A stretch of 64,000 bases of DNA from Carnobacterium inhibens subsp. inhibens DSM 13024 (GTDB taxonomy: Bacteria > Bacillota > Bacilli > Lactobacillales > Carnobacteriaceae). The notes under the pieces are model-generated. The model did no database searches. It worked only from the letters and a program-made list of their open reading frames with translations, and was not told the origin of the DNA. Shown one piece after another: positions 26,455 through 36,050 of the stretch. Where the stretch lies: positions 1-64,000 of the forward strand of contig NZ_JQIV01000006.1 in the NCBI RefSeq assembly GCF_000746825.1, written 5' to 3'. Position numbers and translations under genes: made by a program. Position 1 is the first letter of the stretch. Each line of letters opens with the position of its first letter.

Positions 26455-26769
26455 ATGAAATTAACTGGTAAACAAAAACGTTTTTTAAGAAGTAAAGCAC
26501 ATCATTTAAATCCCATTTTTCAAATAGGAAAAAATGGTTTAAACAAAGAAGTTATCGTACAAATTAGTGAAGCTTTAGAAAAAAGAGAATTAATCAAAGT
26601 TGGTTTATTGCAAAATACAGATGAAGTAGCTGAAGAAGTAGCAGCGGTTCTTGAAAAAGAAATCGGTTGTGATGCTGTTCAAATAATTGGTCGTGTAATC
26701 GTACTATTTAAGCCATCTACTCAAGAAAAATATCGACGTGTTTCTACTGAAATACCAAGAACAAAATAA
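26455..26769 (+). CDS. yhbY: YhbY/CRM-domain ribosome-associated RNA-binding protein
   Basis: The 104-residue protein is a single CRM domain: LTGKQKRFLRSKAHHLNPIFQIGKNGL, the GxxG-like IGKNG loop, and KRELIKVGLLQNT. CRM proteins bind pre-ribosomal RNA. The start at 26455 is preferred because GGAG lies eight bases before; a GTG nine bases upstream overlaps that site. It sits between yqeH and nadD, the usual order. Confidence 0.93.
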   Translation: MKLTGKQKRFLRSKAHHLNPIFQIGKNGLNKEVIVQISEALEKRELIKVGLLQNTDEVAEEVAAVLEKEIGCDAVQIIGRVIVLFKPSTQEKYRRVSTEIPRTK

Positions 26770-26810
26770 ACGTTTGATCTATACTATTTTCATGAAGAAA
26801 GGTGATTAGC

Positions 26811-27455
26811 TTGAAAAGGCAATCTTTTTCTACTAATAAGACACAAGTATTAACTGAAATCGAATTGGATATTCAACCAAAGAGAAGAGTGGGCATCCTG
26901 GGTGGGACCTTTAACCCTCCACATATTGGTCATTTAGTTATCGCCGATCAAGTTTGCCATCAACTCGGGTTAGAGAAAATTTATTTTATGCCAAGTGCAA
27001 ATCCTCCGCATCAAGATGAAAAAAAAGCGATCGATGCTGCTCATCGTCTTCGAATGGTAGAATTGGCTACTGAGGATAATGACTATTTTAATGTTGAGAA
27101 AGCAGAAATTGAACGCGGTGGGAAAAGTTACACCTATGATACAATAGTAAAACTGAAGGAAGAAAATCCAGATACAGAGTACTACTTTATTATTGGTGGG
27201 GATATGGTTGAATATTTGCCTAAATGGTACAAAATTGATGAACTGGCTCAACTCGTGGAGTTTGTTGGTGTTAATCGTCCAGGTTACCCAATTTTTAGTC
27301 CTTATCCCATTATTTGGGTAGACGTTCCTTCAATGGACATCAGCTCAACTCTATTAAGGAAAAACTTGAAAATGAACTGTCCGGTAAATTATTTGATTCC
27401 TGAAAAGACATTAAAGTATATCCGTCAAGAAGGGTTGTATCTTGATGACAACTAA
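26811..27455 (+). CDS. nadD: Nicotinate-nucleotide adenylyltransferase
   Basis: The 214-residue enzyme makes deamido-NAD from NaMN and ATP. VGILGGTFNPPHIGHLVIADQV (residues about 28-49) contains the nucleotidyltransferase HxGH motif. PSANPPHQ, FIIGGDMVEYLPKWYKI and the ISSTLLR signature follow. An N-terminal extension of some 25 residues before the core is usual in enterococcal relatives. A TTG at 26811 after AAAGG is the chosen start. It overlaps yqeK by about 11 bases. Confidence 0.94.
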   Translation: MKRQSFSTNKTQVLTEIELDIQPKRRVGILGGTFNPPHIGHLVIADQVCHQLGLEKIYFMPSANPPHQDEKKAIDAAHRLRMVELATEDNDYFNVEKAEIERGGKSYTYDTIVKLKEENPDTEYYFIIGGDMVEYLPKWYKIDELAQLVEFVGVNRPGYPIFSPYPIIWVDVPSMDISSTLLRKNLKMNCPVNYLIPEKTLKYIRQEGLYLDDN

Positions 27456-28053
27456 TATAAATCAAATCGTCTATTCAAAAAAATACGTATCCTTAACTAG
27501 AAATGAATTGATCGAAGCTGTTCAAAGCCAAATAAGTTCGAAAAGATTCCAACATGTATTAGGTGTAGAGCAAGCCGCTGTTCAACTGGCTGAAAGATAC
27601 GGTGTATCCATTGAGAAAGCCAGTATTGCAGCTCTAACTCATGATTATGCTAAAGAACGCAGCGATAAAGAAATGCGAGAGTTGATTTCCCATGAAAAGC
27701 TTGATTTAGAGTGGCTTGATTATGGGAGCAATATTTGGCATGGCCCTTTAGGAGCTCTTTTAGTAGAGCGTGAGTTAGGTATTTCAAATCTAGATATTTT
27801 AAATGCAATCAAACATCATACTGTTGGTGCAGAAAAGATGTCTTTATTGGAGCAAGTGATTTATGTTGCCGATTATATAGAACCTGGCAGAGATTTTCCC
27901 GGTGTAGAACAAGTCCGTACCCTTGCTGCAGACGATTTACAAGCAGCTGTTGGTTACGAAACAAAACAAACATTGCACTATTTGATTGAAAAAAATAGAA
28001 GAATTTATCCAAAAACAATTGCTACTTATAATAAATGGGTAGCAAATCCTTAG
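27445..28053 (+). CDS. yqeK: YqeK, HD-domain Ap4A hydrolase
   Basis: The roughly 202-residue HD-superfamily protein has H in RFQHVLGVEQAA, the HD pair in LTHDYAKE, HGPLGALL and HHTVG, and DYIEPGR near the end, the metal ligands of YqeK. Homologues hydrolyse diadenosine tetraphosphate symmetrically to ADP. The start may be the ATG at 27445 or the TTG just before it; both lie within the end of nadD, after AGAAGGG. Confidence 0.93.
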   Translation: MTTNINQIVYSKKYVSLTRNELIEAVQSQISSKRFQHVLGVEQAAVQLAERYGVSIEKASIAALTHDYAKERSDKEMRELISHEKLDLEWLDYGSNIWHGPLGALLVERELGISNLDILNAIKHHTVGAEKMSLLEQVIYVADYIEPGRDFPGVEQVRTLAADDLQAAVGYETKQTLHYLIEKNRRIYPKTIATYNKWVANP

Positions 28054-28063
28054 GAGGAACAAT

Positions 28064-28420
28064 ATGGAAAACGAAAGCATGAAATTAGTAGAATTAGTTG
28101 TAAAAGCAGCAGATGATAAGAGAGCAGAGGACATTATTGCAATGGATGTGAGCAAAATCTCTATTTTAGCAGATTGCTTTATTGTGATGCATGGGAACAG
28201 TGAAAAACAAGTCAAAGCTATTTCTGAAGAAATCATCGATCAAGCTGAAAAAGCTGGAATGGATGTAAGAAGAGTTGAAGGACGTGAATCATCTAAATGG
28301 TTATTAATTGACCTTGGAGAAGTGATTGTACATGTATTCCACTATTCTGAACGTTCGTTTTATAATCTTGAAAAATTATGGAGTGATGCTCCTTTGGTAG
28401 ACATCACAAATATGGTTTAA
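28064..28420 (+). CDS. rsfS: Ribosome silencing factor RsfS
   Basis: The 118-residue protein shows the family hallmarks KRAEDIIAMDVSKIS, ADCFIVMHGNSEKQVKAISEEI, EGRESSKWLLIDLGEVIVHVFHYSERSFYNLEKLW. RsfS binds L14 on the large subunit and blocks joining of subunits in starvation. TAGGAGG precedes the ATG, ten bases after yqeK. Confidence 0.96.
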   Translation: MENESMKLVELVVKAADDKRAEDIIAMDVSKISILADCFIVMHGNSEKQVKAISEEIIDQAEKAGMDVRRVEGRESSKWLLIDLGEVIVHVFHYSERSFYNLEKLWSDAPLVDITNMV

Positions 28421-28425
28421 GAAAG

Positions 28426-29160
28426 ATGAGTTATCAAGTTTTTGCACAAGTATATGATGCAATTATGGATGAAACACTTTATGACCGTTGGGGAGTATTT
28501 GTAGACAGTCAATTTCAAAATAAGAGTCCAAAATTACTGGAACTTGCTTGTGGAACTGGAGCTTTAGCTGTAGCGCTGTCTAAAAGAGGGTATGATGTAA
28601 CGGGATTAGATCTATCTGAAAATATGTTGAGCCTGGCTTATGAACGTGCTAGGAAAGAAGAAGTAGCCCTTCCTTTAATTGAGGCAGATATGATGGATCT
28701 TTCTGAAATCGGACAATTTGAAGCTGTAACTTGTTTTTCAGATTCACTTTGTTATATGCCTGATGAAGAAGCGGTATATAAAGTTTTTCAACAGGTCTAT
28801 AATGTATTAACAGATGGCGGGAAATTTTTATTCGATGTTCATTCTATTTATCAAACGGATACTGTCTTTCCAGGCTATATGTTTAATGATCAATCTGAAG
28901 ACATCAGTTTCTTATGGACAAGCTATGCAGGTGAGAAAGAACATTCTGTTGAACATGATCTAACTTTCTTTGTGTATGATGAAGAGTCAGACAACTATAT
29001 GCGTTATGATGAAACACATAATGAACGAACATATCCATTAGAACAATATAAAAATATGCTCTCTAAAGCCGGTTTTTCTTCAATTGAAGTAAGTGCGGAT
29101 TTTGGAGATGCAGAAATAACAAATGAAAGCCCTCGTTGGTTTTTTGTTTGTACCAAATAA
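28426..29160 (+). CDS. yqeM: YqeM family SAM-dependent methyltransferase
   Basis: The 244-residue class I methyltransferase has motif I LELACGTGALAVAL (about residues 38-51), motif II GLDLSENMLSLA and the acidic post-motif EADMMDLSE. It is the usual last gene of the yqeG-yqeM operon; its substrate is not established. It begins five bases after rsfS and is followed by a terminator. Confidence 0.9.
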   Translation: MSYQVFAQVYDAIMDETLYDRWGVFVDSQFQNKSPKLLELACGTGALAVALSKRGYDVTGLDLSENMLSLAYERARKEEVALPLIEADMMDLSEIGQFEAVTCFSDSLCYMPDEEAVYKVFQQVYNVLTDGGKFLFDVHSIYQTDTVFPGYMFNDQSEDISFLWTSYAGEKEHSVEHDLTFFVYDEESDNYMRYDETHNERTYPLEQYKNMLSKAGFSSIEVSADFGDAEITNESPRWFFVCTK

Positions 29161-29189
29161 ATCGTTTATGAATGAAACTTTTTTAATGA

Positions 29190-29227
29190 AAAACAGAAAA
29201 ATCAACTATGATTTTTCTGTTTTTTTA
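29190..29227 (+). terminator. Terminator of the yqeG-yqeM operon
   Basis: AAAACAGAAAAATC pairs with GATTTTTCTGTTTT and continues in T residues. Confidence 0.85.
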
Positions 29228-29258
29228 CATAACGATTCCTCAAGAAAGGAGAGGTACT

Positions 29259-31028
29259 TTGTTAACACAGGCTTATCAAGTATTGCAAGAAACGTACGGG
29301 TTTACCGAATTTAAAACGGGACAAAAAGAAGTTATTGAAAAGGTCCTGCAAGGAAAAGATACATTAGCTATTATGCCTACAGGTGGTGGGAAATCTCTTT
29401 GTTACCAGATTCCTTCTCTAGTTTTCGAAGGGGTGACCATAGTAGTATCGCCTCTTATATCGCTAATGAAAGATCAAGTTGATGCCTTAACAGAATTAGG
29501 GATACCCGCTACTTATTTAAATAGTACACTAACAGCTGTCGAGATGAATGCACGTTTAAAAAAAGCCGTAAATGGTGAGTATAAATTAATCTATGTTGCT
29601 CCGGAAAGATTCCAAACAGAAGAAATTTTTTATTTGATGCATGCAATAACCATTTCAATGATAGCTATCGATGAAGCGCATTGTATTTCTCAGTGGGGTC
29701 ACGACTTCAGACCAAGTTATTTATCTTTAGGCGAGTCTATTCAACAATTGGATTATCGCCCTGTTGTATTAGCTTTGACTGCTACAGCGACTCCAATTGT
29801 TTCGAATGATATATTGCAGTTGTTGGATATTGATCCGGATAATCGTGTGAAAACGGGATTTGAGCGTGATAATTTAGCCTTTCAAGTGGTGAAAGGACAA
29901 GAACGAAATCGCTTTTTACTGGATTATTTAACAGTAAATAAAGGGCAATCGGGAATCGTTTATGCTAGTACCCGAAAAGAAGTGGAACGTATTTATGAAT
30001 TATTGAACGCCAAAAAGATTAAAGCTGGAAAATACCATGGCGGGCTGAGGGAAGATGAACGAAACGATTGGCAAGAAAAATTTCTTTATGATGAAGTTAC
30101 GGTAATGGTAGCGACAAATGCATTTGGAATGGGTATCGATAAAAGTAATGTCCGATTTGTGATTCATTATCAAATTCCCAAAAATATTGAGGCATATTAT
30201 CAAGAAGCAGGCCGTGCGGGTCGAGATGGATTGCCAAGTGATGCTATTTTATTATTTTCTCCTCAAGATATGCAGATTCAAAAATTTTTTATTGACCAAT
30301 CAGAGTTAATGGAAGAATTGAAGAATCAAGAATATCGAAAATTAAGAGAGATGGCACAATACGGTTCGACACAAGTATGTTTGCAACGTTATATTGTTGA
30401 ATATTTTGGAGATCAATGCAACGATTGTGGCAGATGCAGCAATTGTCTAGACGATCGTGAAGCGATTGATATTACATTAGAAACCCAAAAAGTGTTGTCT
30501 TGTGTGAAACGAATGGGTGAAACCTATGGAAAATCACTTATCATGAAAGTTCTAACCGGATCTAAAGATAAAAAGGTCACTCAATGGCATTTCGAAGAAC
30601 TATCAACCTATGGATTAATGAAAGGTGTCCCTCAAAAAGAAGTGACACAGCTAATTGATTATTTAACGGCAGAAAAATTCTTAGCTCCTACTGATGGCCA
30701 GTACCCTATTTTAAAATTAACAGAAAAAGCTGTTACAGTATTAAAAGGGGAAATGACAGTCACTAGAAAACAAGCAAAAGTGGCGCAAAAAGTAGCAGTA
30801 GACGATGCTTTGTTTGATCAATTAAGAGAACTGAGACGCACATTTGCTACTGAGCAAAAAGTGCCACCCTATGTTATTTTTTCAGATGAAACATTGCATC
30901 AGATGTGTGTCCTTATGCCTCAAACTGAAACAGAAATGTTAAAAGTAAAAGGTGTGGGTGAAAATAAATTAGAGAAGTATGGCGAAGCTTTTTTAACATT
31001 TTTAAGACAAACTAAAGTAACCAGTTAA
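29259..31028 (+). CDS. recQ: ATP-dependent DNA helicase RecQ
   Basis: A 589-residue RecQ. Motif 0/I are [33 protein letters not shown], the Walker B is [18 protein letters not shown], motif [11 protein letters not shown] and motif [13 protein letters not shown]. The zinc site appears as [10 protein letters not shown], then a winged helix, and the last 75 residues form an HRDC domain. A TTG at 29259 follows AAAGGAGAGG at good spacing; the frame extends further upstream through the terminator but without a ribosome site. Length matches Bacillus RecQ. Function: unwinding in recombination repair. Confidence 0.95.
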   Translation: MLTQAYQVLQETYGFTEFKTGQKEVIEKVLQGKDTLAIMPTGGGKSLCYQIPSLVFEGVTIVVSPLISLMKDQVDALTELGIPATYLNSTLTAVEMNARLKKAVNGEYKLIYVAPERFQTEEIFYLMHAITISMIAIDEAHCISQWGHDFRPSYLSLGESIQQLDYRPVVLALTATATPIVSNDILQLLDIDPDNRVKTGFERDNLAFQVVKGQERNRFLLDYLTVNKGQSGIVYASTRKEVERIYELLNAKKIKAGKYHGGLREDERNDWQEKFLYDEVTVMVATNAFGMGIDKSNVRFVIHYQIPKNIEAYYQEAGRAGRDGLPSDAILLFSPQDMQIQKFFIDQSELMEELKNQEYRKLREMAQYGSTQVCLQRYIVEYFGDQCNDCGRCSNCLDDREAIDITLETQKVLSCVKRMGETYGKSLIMKVLTGSKDKKVTQWHFEELSTYGLMKGVPQKEVTQLIDYLTAEKFLAPTDGQYPILKLTEKAVTVLKGEMTVTRKQAKVAQKVAVDDALFDQLRELRRTFATEQKVPPYVIFSDETLHQMCVLMPQTETEMLKVKGVGENKLEKYGEAFLTFLRQTKVTS

Positions 31029-31043
31029 AGAGAGGGCTTTACT

Positions 31044-32231
31044 ATGAAAAGTTGTGGTGTAGTTGTAGAATATAATCCCTTGCACAACGGACACGTGTAT
31101 CATCTAGAAAAAACAAGAGAATTATCTGGCGCTGAAGTAGTCATTGCTGTTATGAGTGGGAACTTCCTGCAACGAGGTGAACCAGCCATTGTAGATAAAT
31201 GGGCTAGAACACAAATGGCTTTAGCAGCTGGGGCAGATTTAGTCATCGAATTGCCAGTTTCATTTAGTGCGCAACCAGCAGATTATTTTGCTAAAGGATC
31301 AGTTTGTTTATTACATGCTTTAGGATGTGACGCTATTTGCTTTGGTTCAGAATCTGGTGACAGTAAAGACTATCAACAGATGGCTCATTTCCTAAATCAA
31401 AATGAAGCTATGATTGATCAGCGATTCAAAGAAAATAAAAATTCAGGACAGACGTATGCTACTCAAATGGCTCAAACTCTGGAAGAACTTACACCTCATC
31501 AAACTTTCTCTCTTTCTACCCCGAATAATATCTTGGGGCTGGCTTATGCTAGGGAAAATCTGCGCCATAAAAATCCGATGGAACTCTATACGACGACAAG
31601 AGTCGGATCTGATTATCATAATGAAGAATTGATGGAACAGAATTTTTCAAGTGCTACAGCTATTCGAAAAAAATTAGTTGGCAATCAGTTGAATAATGCT
31701 GCACTTGAAGAATTGAGACTAAGCATGCCAGATTGCAGTTTTAAACTAGTAACCTCTAAACCGCTAGTTAGTTGGGAAAATTATTGGTCTTATTTAAAAT
31801 ATCAAATAGAAGTACAATCTCTTGAAGAATTGCGTACGATATACCAGGTAACTGAAGGCATAGAATATCGATTAAAAGAATATGTACATGAGGCAGAAAG
31901 TTTTGAACAGTTTATTTCATTGGTGAAAAATAAAAGGGTATCTTGGGTTAAATTGCAGCGTTTATGTGTATATATCTTATTACAATTAAAAAAAGACGAA
32001 ATGGTTGAGGAAATAAAAAAACCGCGAGCCATTCACTTGTTAGGTTTTAGTCCTTCTGGAAGAAATTACTTGAAAGAAAAGAAAAAAGAGTTTACTTTAC
32101 CATTGATCACTAATGTAACTAAAAAAAATAAAAGTTTGTGGACAACTGATATAAAAGCAGGTAAGATTTATCAAATGGGGCAAATGGGTTTAATAAAAGA
32201 ACAAGATTACTATCGTCAGCCAGTAAAATAA
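31044..32231 (+). CDS. tmcAL: tRNA(Met) cytidine acetate ligase TmcAL (YlbM)
   Basis: The 395-residue protein starts KSCGVVVEYNPLHNGHVYHL, a nucleotidyltransferase-like motif with HNGH, then VMSGNFLQRGEPAIVDKWARTQMAL, FCFGSESGD and the AMSNNILG-like STPNNILGLAYAR. TmcAL makes N4-acetylcytidine at the wobble base of elongator tRNA-Met using acetate and ATP. It is followed by yceD and rpmF, as in Bacillus. Confidence 0.93.
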   Translation: MKSCGVVVEYNPLHNGHVYHLEKTRELSGAEVVIAVMSGNFLQRGEPAIVDKWARTQMALAAGADLVIELPVSFSAQPADYFAKGSVCLLHALGCDAICFGSESGDSKDYQQMAHFLNQNEAMIDQRFKENKNSGQTYATQMAQTLEELTPHQTFSLSTPNNILGLAYARENLRHKNPMELYTTTRVGSDYHNEELMEQNFSSATAIRKKLVGNQLNNAALEELRLSMPDCSFKLVTSKPLVSWENYWSYLKYQIEVQSLEELRTIYQVTEGIEYRLKEYVHEAESFEQFISLVKNKRVSWVKLQRLCVYILLQLKKDEMVEEIKKPRAIHLLGFSPSGRNYLKEKKKEFTLPLITNVTKKNKSLWTTDIKAGKIYQMGQMGLIKEQDYYRQPVK

Positions 32232-32357
32232 AATATATTTTTTTTGAAAATGCATATGAAAACAAGTTCTTATAAGGAAGACCTGTAAGGTAAAATACAT
32301 TGACAAAGGATTCATTCACTAGTATAATAATCTTTGTTGCTTTAGGAGTGATGTAAA

Positions 32358-32921
32358 ATGAAATGGTCATTAAACGAATTGCAAAAATACCGCAATGAAC
32401 CGTTAGTTTTCTCTGAAACTGTTGACTTGAAAAAGACAATGATGAATCGAGAAAAAGAATTATTGGATGTTTCTCCAATTGATTTAGAAGGAACGCTCAT
32501 TGTTCATGAAAAGGAAATCTTGCTTCATATGGTTGTTTCATTAACTGTGACACTACCCTCTGCAAGATCACTAAAACCAGTTTTATTCCCTATGACAGTT
32601 GGAATAGATGAAATTTATATTCCACCTTCTGTTACTCCTGGACCTACAATAGATAATGAGGAAGAAACAGTCATTCTTTTAGATAAAGATATGATCGATC
32701 TTACTGATGCTATTACGGACTCAGTTTTGTTAAATCTTCCTTTGCAAGTATTTACGCAAGAGGAACAAGAAGGGCAAGACATGCCTAGTGGAAATGATTG
32801 GGCTGTTATCTCTGAAGACGAATATAGTTCGAATTTAGAAACAGAAAAATCAGAAACTGAGGATCCGCGTTTTGCTGGGTTGAAAGATTTGTTTAAAGAT
32901 GAATCTGACACTCAAGGTTAA
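32358..32921 (+). CDS. yceD: YceD family protein (DUF177)
   Basis: The 187-residue protein has the DUF177 features MKWSLNELQKYRNEPLVF, DVSPIDLEGTLIVHEKEILLHMVVSLTVTLPSARSL and the C-terminal DPRFAGLKDLFKDE. Its place directly before rpmF is conserved across bacteria; the family is linked to 23S rRNA accumulation. The usual cysteine pairs of some homologues are missing here, as in other lactobacillales versions I recall. It starts after TAGGAG. Confidence 0.92.
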   Translation: MKWSLNELQKYRNEPLVFSETVDLKKTMMNREKELLDVSPIDLEGTLIVHEKEILLHMVVSLTVTLPSARSLKPVLFPMTVGIDEIYIPPSVTPGPTIDNEEETVILLDKDMIDLTDAITDSVLLNLPLQVFTQEEQEGQDMPSGNDWAVISEDEYSSNLETEKSETEDPRFAGLKDLFKDESDTQG

Positions 32922-32991
32922 GTATAGAATAAGTGCTATTTTCTAACATGAATTTGTATAGAAAAGCAATTTTTTAAGGAGGTGTAGTAGA

Positions 32992-33171
32992 ATGGCAGTA
33001 CCAGCAAGAAGAACATCAAAAGCTAAAAAAAACAGACGTCGTACGCATTTTAAATTAGAAGTGCCAGGTATGAACGCATGCCCTAACTGTGGTGAATTGA
33101 AAAAAAGCCATCACGTTTGTGCATCATGTGGACATTACGATGGTAAAGAAGTAGTCAGCAAAGAAGCTTAA
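32992..33171 (+). CDS. rpmF: 50S ribosomal protein L32
   Basis: A 59-residue protein starting [22 protein letters not shown], with two CxxC pairs (CPNCG and CASCG) that make a zinc ribbon. The zinc-containing form is complete, so this is not the zinc-independent paralogue. AAGGAGGTG precedes the ATG. It is cotranscribed with yceD and followed by a terminator. Confidence 0.97.
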   Translation: MAVPARRTSKAKKNRRRTHFKLEVPGMNACPNCGELKKSHHVCASCGHYDGKEVVSKEA

Positions 33172-33200
33172 TTTTTTGCGAAATTATCATGAGATAATTT

Positions 33201-33237
33201 AAAACCCTTATTGAGACCATGGCTCAATAAGGGTTTT
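33201..33237 (+). terminator. yceD-rpmF terminator
   Basis: AAAACCCTTATTGAG pairs with CTCAATAAGGGTTTT around ACCATGG, followed by T residues. Confidence 0.9.
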
Positions 33238-33353
33238 TTGTTTTGTGACAAAAAAATAAAGTGTACAAAAACAAAAAAGTACGTTAAATTTAAAAAGAAT
33301 CGTTTAGAAAATCTGAAAATAAGTATATATATATATGTAAAAGGTGGGATGAA

Positions 33354-33728
33354 ATGGAGTCCGGAACTTCCTTGATGATAGGGAAAGTGATATTATATTG
33401 TTTACCGCTTATACTATTGTTATTCTTTAGTAAGAGCATACGAAATCATTTTAAAAGACAACAATCAACAATAAAATTGCCAGATTTAATGATTCCATTT
33501 TTGATTATAGGTATTCATATTCTTAGTATGTTAACGTATGAATTTTCGTTGATTCCCTATTTTTTAATTTTTATTTTTAGTTTGGGAATTATCCTTTTAG
33601 TATGGACAGCAGTAAAAAAAGGAGAAATTTTGTATAAAAGCTTTTTTAAAATGTATTGGCGATTTGTCTTTATCAGTTCGATCTTTACTTACTATGGTTT
33701 AGTCTTGGCCAATATCTTTTTAACCTAG
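33354..33728 (+). CDS. DUF3397 family membrane protein
   Basis: A 124-residue protein with about four membrane helices (roughly residues 8-24, 45-61, 66-86, 102-121) and short basic loops. Sequence pattern and position upstream of mraZ fit DUF3397, a Lactobacillales family without known function. AAAAGGTGGG precedes the ATG. It is separated from mraZ by 440 bases with a terminator, so it is probably its own unit. Confidence 0.75.
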   Translation: MESGTSLMIGKVILYCLPLILLLFFSKSIRNHFKRQQSTIKLPDLMIPFLIIGIHILSMLTYEFSLIPYFLIFIFSLGIILLVWTAVKKGEILYKSFFKMYWRFVFISSIFTYYGLVLANIFLT

Positions 33729-33948
33729 TCATATTTACTTTTTAAACGGGAAGGGAAACAACAAACGTTTAGACCCGAATCTTCTAGCGTATAATCCTAT
33801 CCCTAAAGAGACAAAAACTGTTAGAGTTAAGAAAAACGGAGTAACTAATCTCAACATGGTCCTTATCCATCGAACAACATTCGTGAAGGGACATGGTCGA
33901 GTCTGGTTTTTGGAACACATTTTAGAATAAGCAGAAGGAAATAGCATA

Positions 33949-33983
33949 GAGGTTGAGACTTTGGTCTCAACCTCTTTTTTTTT
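33949..33983 (+). terminator. Terminator upstream of the mraZ promoter region
   Basis: GAGGTTGAGAC pairs perfectly with GTCTCAACCTC around TTTG, followed by nine T residues. It shields the dcw cluster from upstream transcription. Confidence 0.9.
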
Positions 33984-34104
33984 GTAAATGTTTAAATTAG
34001 TGGGAACCCCCACCACAAGGAAACCCTCTAGAATTGAAATGTAAGGGGTTTGAAAAATAAAAAAGATTCTAATGAAAATATTTATGCCTTTTTTTGAATA
34101 ATTG

Positions 34105-34129
34105 TGGAGGAAAGTGGGGCAATGTGGTA
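34105..34129 (+). promoter_or_regulatory. MraZ box, operator of the dcw cluster
   Basis: Three TGGNN repeats (TGGAG at 34105, TGGGG at 34115, TGGTA at 34125) with exact 10-base periodicity lie 40 bases before mraZ. This matches the repeat-plus-5-spacer arrangement bound by MraZ in other bacteria and implies autoregulation. Confidence 0.75.
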
Positions 34130-34168
34130 GACTGAAAATATCTAATTGGAGTTTGGGGTGAGACAGCT

Positions 34169-34600
34169 ATGTTAATGGGTGAACACAAGCACAATATTGA
34201 TGCAAAAGGTCGTTTGATTATGCCATCAAAATTTCGATCTGATTTAGGTGAGAAATTTATACTTACTCGCGGATTAGACGGATGTTTGTTTGGTTATCCC
34301 CAAGAATCATGGACTGCTCTCGAAGAAAAATTAAAACAACTCCCTTTAGCAAAAAAAGAAGCTCGTGCTTTTACAAGATTCTTTTACTCAGCGGCAGTTG
34401 AATGTGAATTAGACAAACAAGGAAGAATCAATATTCCACAAACATTAAGAGACCATGCTAAATTAGAAAAAATTTGCTATGTCATAGGGGTTTCAGAACG
34501 AATAGAAATTTGGAGCGATACAAGTTGGAACCAAGTTTCCCAAGATGCTGAAGAAATGTTTGATAGTATTGCTGAAGAGATGATTGATTTTGGATTTTAA
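34169..34600 (+). CDS. mraZ: Transcriptional regulator MraZ
   Basis: The 143-residue protein has two AbrB-like halves: [23 protein letters not shown] and [21 protein letters not shown], each with the DxxGR motif of the MraZ fold. It forms a ring that binds TGGGN-type repeats, found here 40 bases upstream. It is the first gene of the dcw cluster. Confidence 0.96.
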   Translation: MLMGEHKHNIDAKGRLIMPSKFRSDLGEKFILTRGLDGCLFGYPQESWTALEEKLKQLPLAKKEARAFTRFFYSAAVECELDKQGRINIPQTLRDHAKLEKICYVIGVSERIEIWSDTSWNQVSQDAEEMFDSIAEEMIDFGF

Positions 34601-34678
34601 TTTTTAAAAAAAGTCCAAAGGTAATATAAATAAATGTAAAATTTAGAATGAAAAATATGGAGTAAGGTAGGCGAAAAA

Positions 34679-35635
34679 ATGACAGCATTTAATCATGAAA
34701 CAGTTTTATTGCGAGAAACAGTCGATGGGCTGTCGTTATCTCCAGAGGGCATTTATGTTGATTGCACTCTAGGCGGAGCCGGTCACAGTGAATATTTATT
34801 ATCACAATTGAATGGAAACGGGCATTTATTTGCTTTTGACCAAGATGAACGTGCAATTGAAAATGCAAAAGTTCGATTGGCTGAGTATGTTGATAAAGGT
34901 ATGGTTACCTTTATCAAATCAAATTTCCGTCATATTAAAGAAGAATTAACAAATCTTGGTATAAATGAAGTAGATGGTATTTTATACGATTTAGGTGTTT
35001 CTTCTCCGCAATTAGACGAAGCAGAACGAGGTTTTAGTTATCATCAAGATGCACCTTTAGATATGCGAATGGATACCGATGCTCCCCTGACAGCTAAAGA
35101 AGTGATCAATGAATGGTCATACCAAGATCTAATAAGAATTTTTTATCGTTATGGTGAAGAAAAGTTTTCAAAGCAAATTGCTCGTAAAATTGAAGCGGCG
35201 AGAGAAATCAAGCCAATAGAAACAACTAATGAGTTAGTAGAATTAATTAAAGCAGGTATACCTGCACCAGCCAGAAGAAAAGGCGGACATCCTGCGAAAC
35301 GCGTTTTCCAAGCCGTACGTATTGCAGTGAATGATGAATTGTCATCTGTTGAAGATTCCTTGGAACAAGCTATTGATTTGTTAGCAATAGGTGGTCGTAT
35401 CAGCGTGATTTCTTTTCATTCACTTGAAGATCGAATTGTTAAGTCTATTTTTAAAGATCACTCCAAAGGTCCTGAATTGCCACGTGGTTTACCAGTTATT
35501 CCAGAAGAATTTCTACCAGAATTAAAATTGATTACTAGAAAGCCAATTTTACCTTCAGAAGAAGAATTAGAAGTAAACAATCGCTCAAGAAGTGCCAAAT
35601 TACGAATTGCAGAAAAACAAAATAAACTAATTTAA
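34679..35635 (+). CDS. rsmH: 16S rRNA m4C1402 methyltransferase RsmH (MraW)
   Basis: The 318-residue enzyme has [13 protein letters not shown] at the start, the SAM motif [61 protein letters not shown] and [12 protein letters not shown]. It adds the N4 methyl group at C1402 in the ribosomal P site. It follows mraZ as usual; the next gene is ftsL. Confidence 0.96.
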   Translation: MTAFNHETVLLRETVDGLSLSPEGIYVDCTLGGAGHSEYLLSQLNGNGHLFAFDQDERAIENAKVRLAEYVDKGMVTFIKSNFRHIKEELTNLGINEVDGILYDLGVSSPQLDEAERGFSYHQDAPLDMRMDTDAPLTAKEVINEWSYQDLIRIFYRYGEEKFSKQIARKIEAAREIKPIETTNELVELIKAGIPAPARRKGGHPAKRVFQAVRIAVNDELSSVEDSLEQAIDLLAIGGRISVISFHSLEDRIVKSIFKDHSKGPELPRGLPVIPEEFLPELKLITRKPILPSEEELEVNNRSRSAKLRIAEKQNKLI

Positions 35636-35666
35636 ATAGTAGAAGACAGGAAGGAAGTATTAGAAT

Positions 35667-36050
35667 ATGCCATTAGAAAGTAACCTAGCTAGAAATATTG
35701 AAATCGAAGTACCTTTTCAGCCGCAGGTAGCTCCTACTCCTAAAAAGGAAAAAATACATACTCCTTTAACTAAAAGAATAGGCATCACAAAAGGTGAGAA
35801 ACTACTTATTAGTTCTGTCTTAATTGTTTTATTTGCTTTAATCGCTGTCAGTATTTCGTTAGAGATTACGATTGCTAGTACCAACCGTACATTGCAAGAC
35901 ACAACAACATCTATTGCCGAGTCAACGACTGTCAATGATAATTTGAAACAAGAAGTTCAAGAATTATCTCGATATGATCGTGTATATGAAATAGCAAATA
36001 AATTCGGCCTAGAAATGAATGAAGAAAATGTTAGGAATGTTATAAAATGA
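35667..36050 (+). CDS. ftsL: Cell division protein FtsL
   Basis: A 127-residue bitopic membrane protein: a basic, proline-rich cytosolic part (residues 1-47, PLTKRIGITKGEK), one membrane helix (about 48-70, LLISSVLIVLFALIAVSISLEI) and an extracytoplasmic coiled coil. It would pair with DivIC and DivIB at the septum. AGGAAGG precedes the start. The stop overlaps the next ATG (ATGA). Confidence 0.88.
   Translation: MPLESNLARNIEIEVPFQPQVAPTPKKEKIHTPLTKRIGITKGEKLLISSVLIVLFALIAVSISLEITIASTNRTLQDTTTSIAESTTVNDNLKQEVQELSRYDRVYEIANKFGLEMNEENVRNVIK

Larger units (their letters stand above)
33729..34168. other. Intergenic region before the dcw cluster
   Basis: These 440 bases contain a terminator (33949-33983), a MraZ box (34105-34129) and, between 33735 and 33925, sequence with somewhat higher GC than its surroundings. 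On the minus strand that part can be read as a basic peptide of about 60 residues with one membrane helix (FFLTLTVFVSLGIGLYARRF), but it lacks a ribosome site and faces against all neighbours. I cannot decide whether it is a gene, an RNA or a relic. Confidence 0.4.

Noticed and set aside
32119-32478. 119-codon minus-strand frame between tmcAL and yceD
   Set aside because: It overlaps both genes antisense and its product is Phe/Ser/Leu-rich without a start signal.
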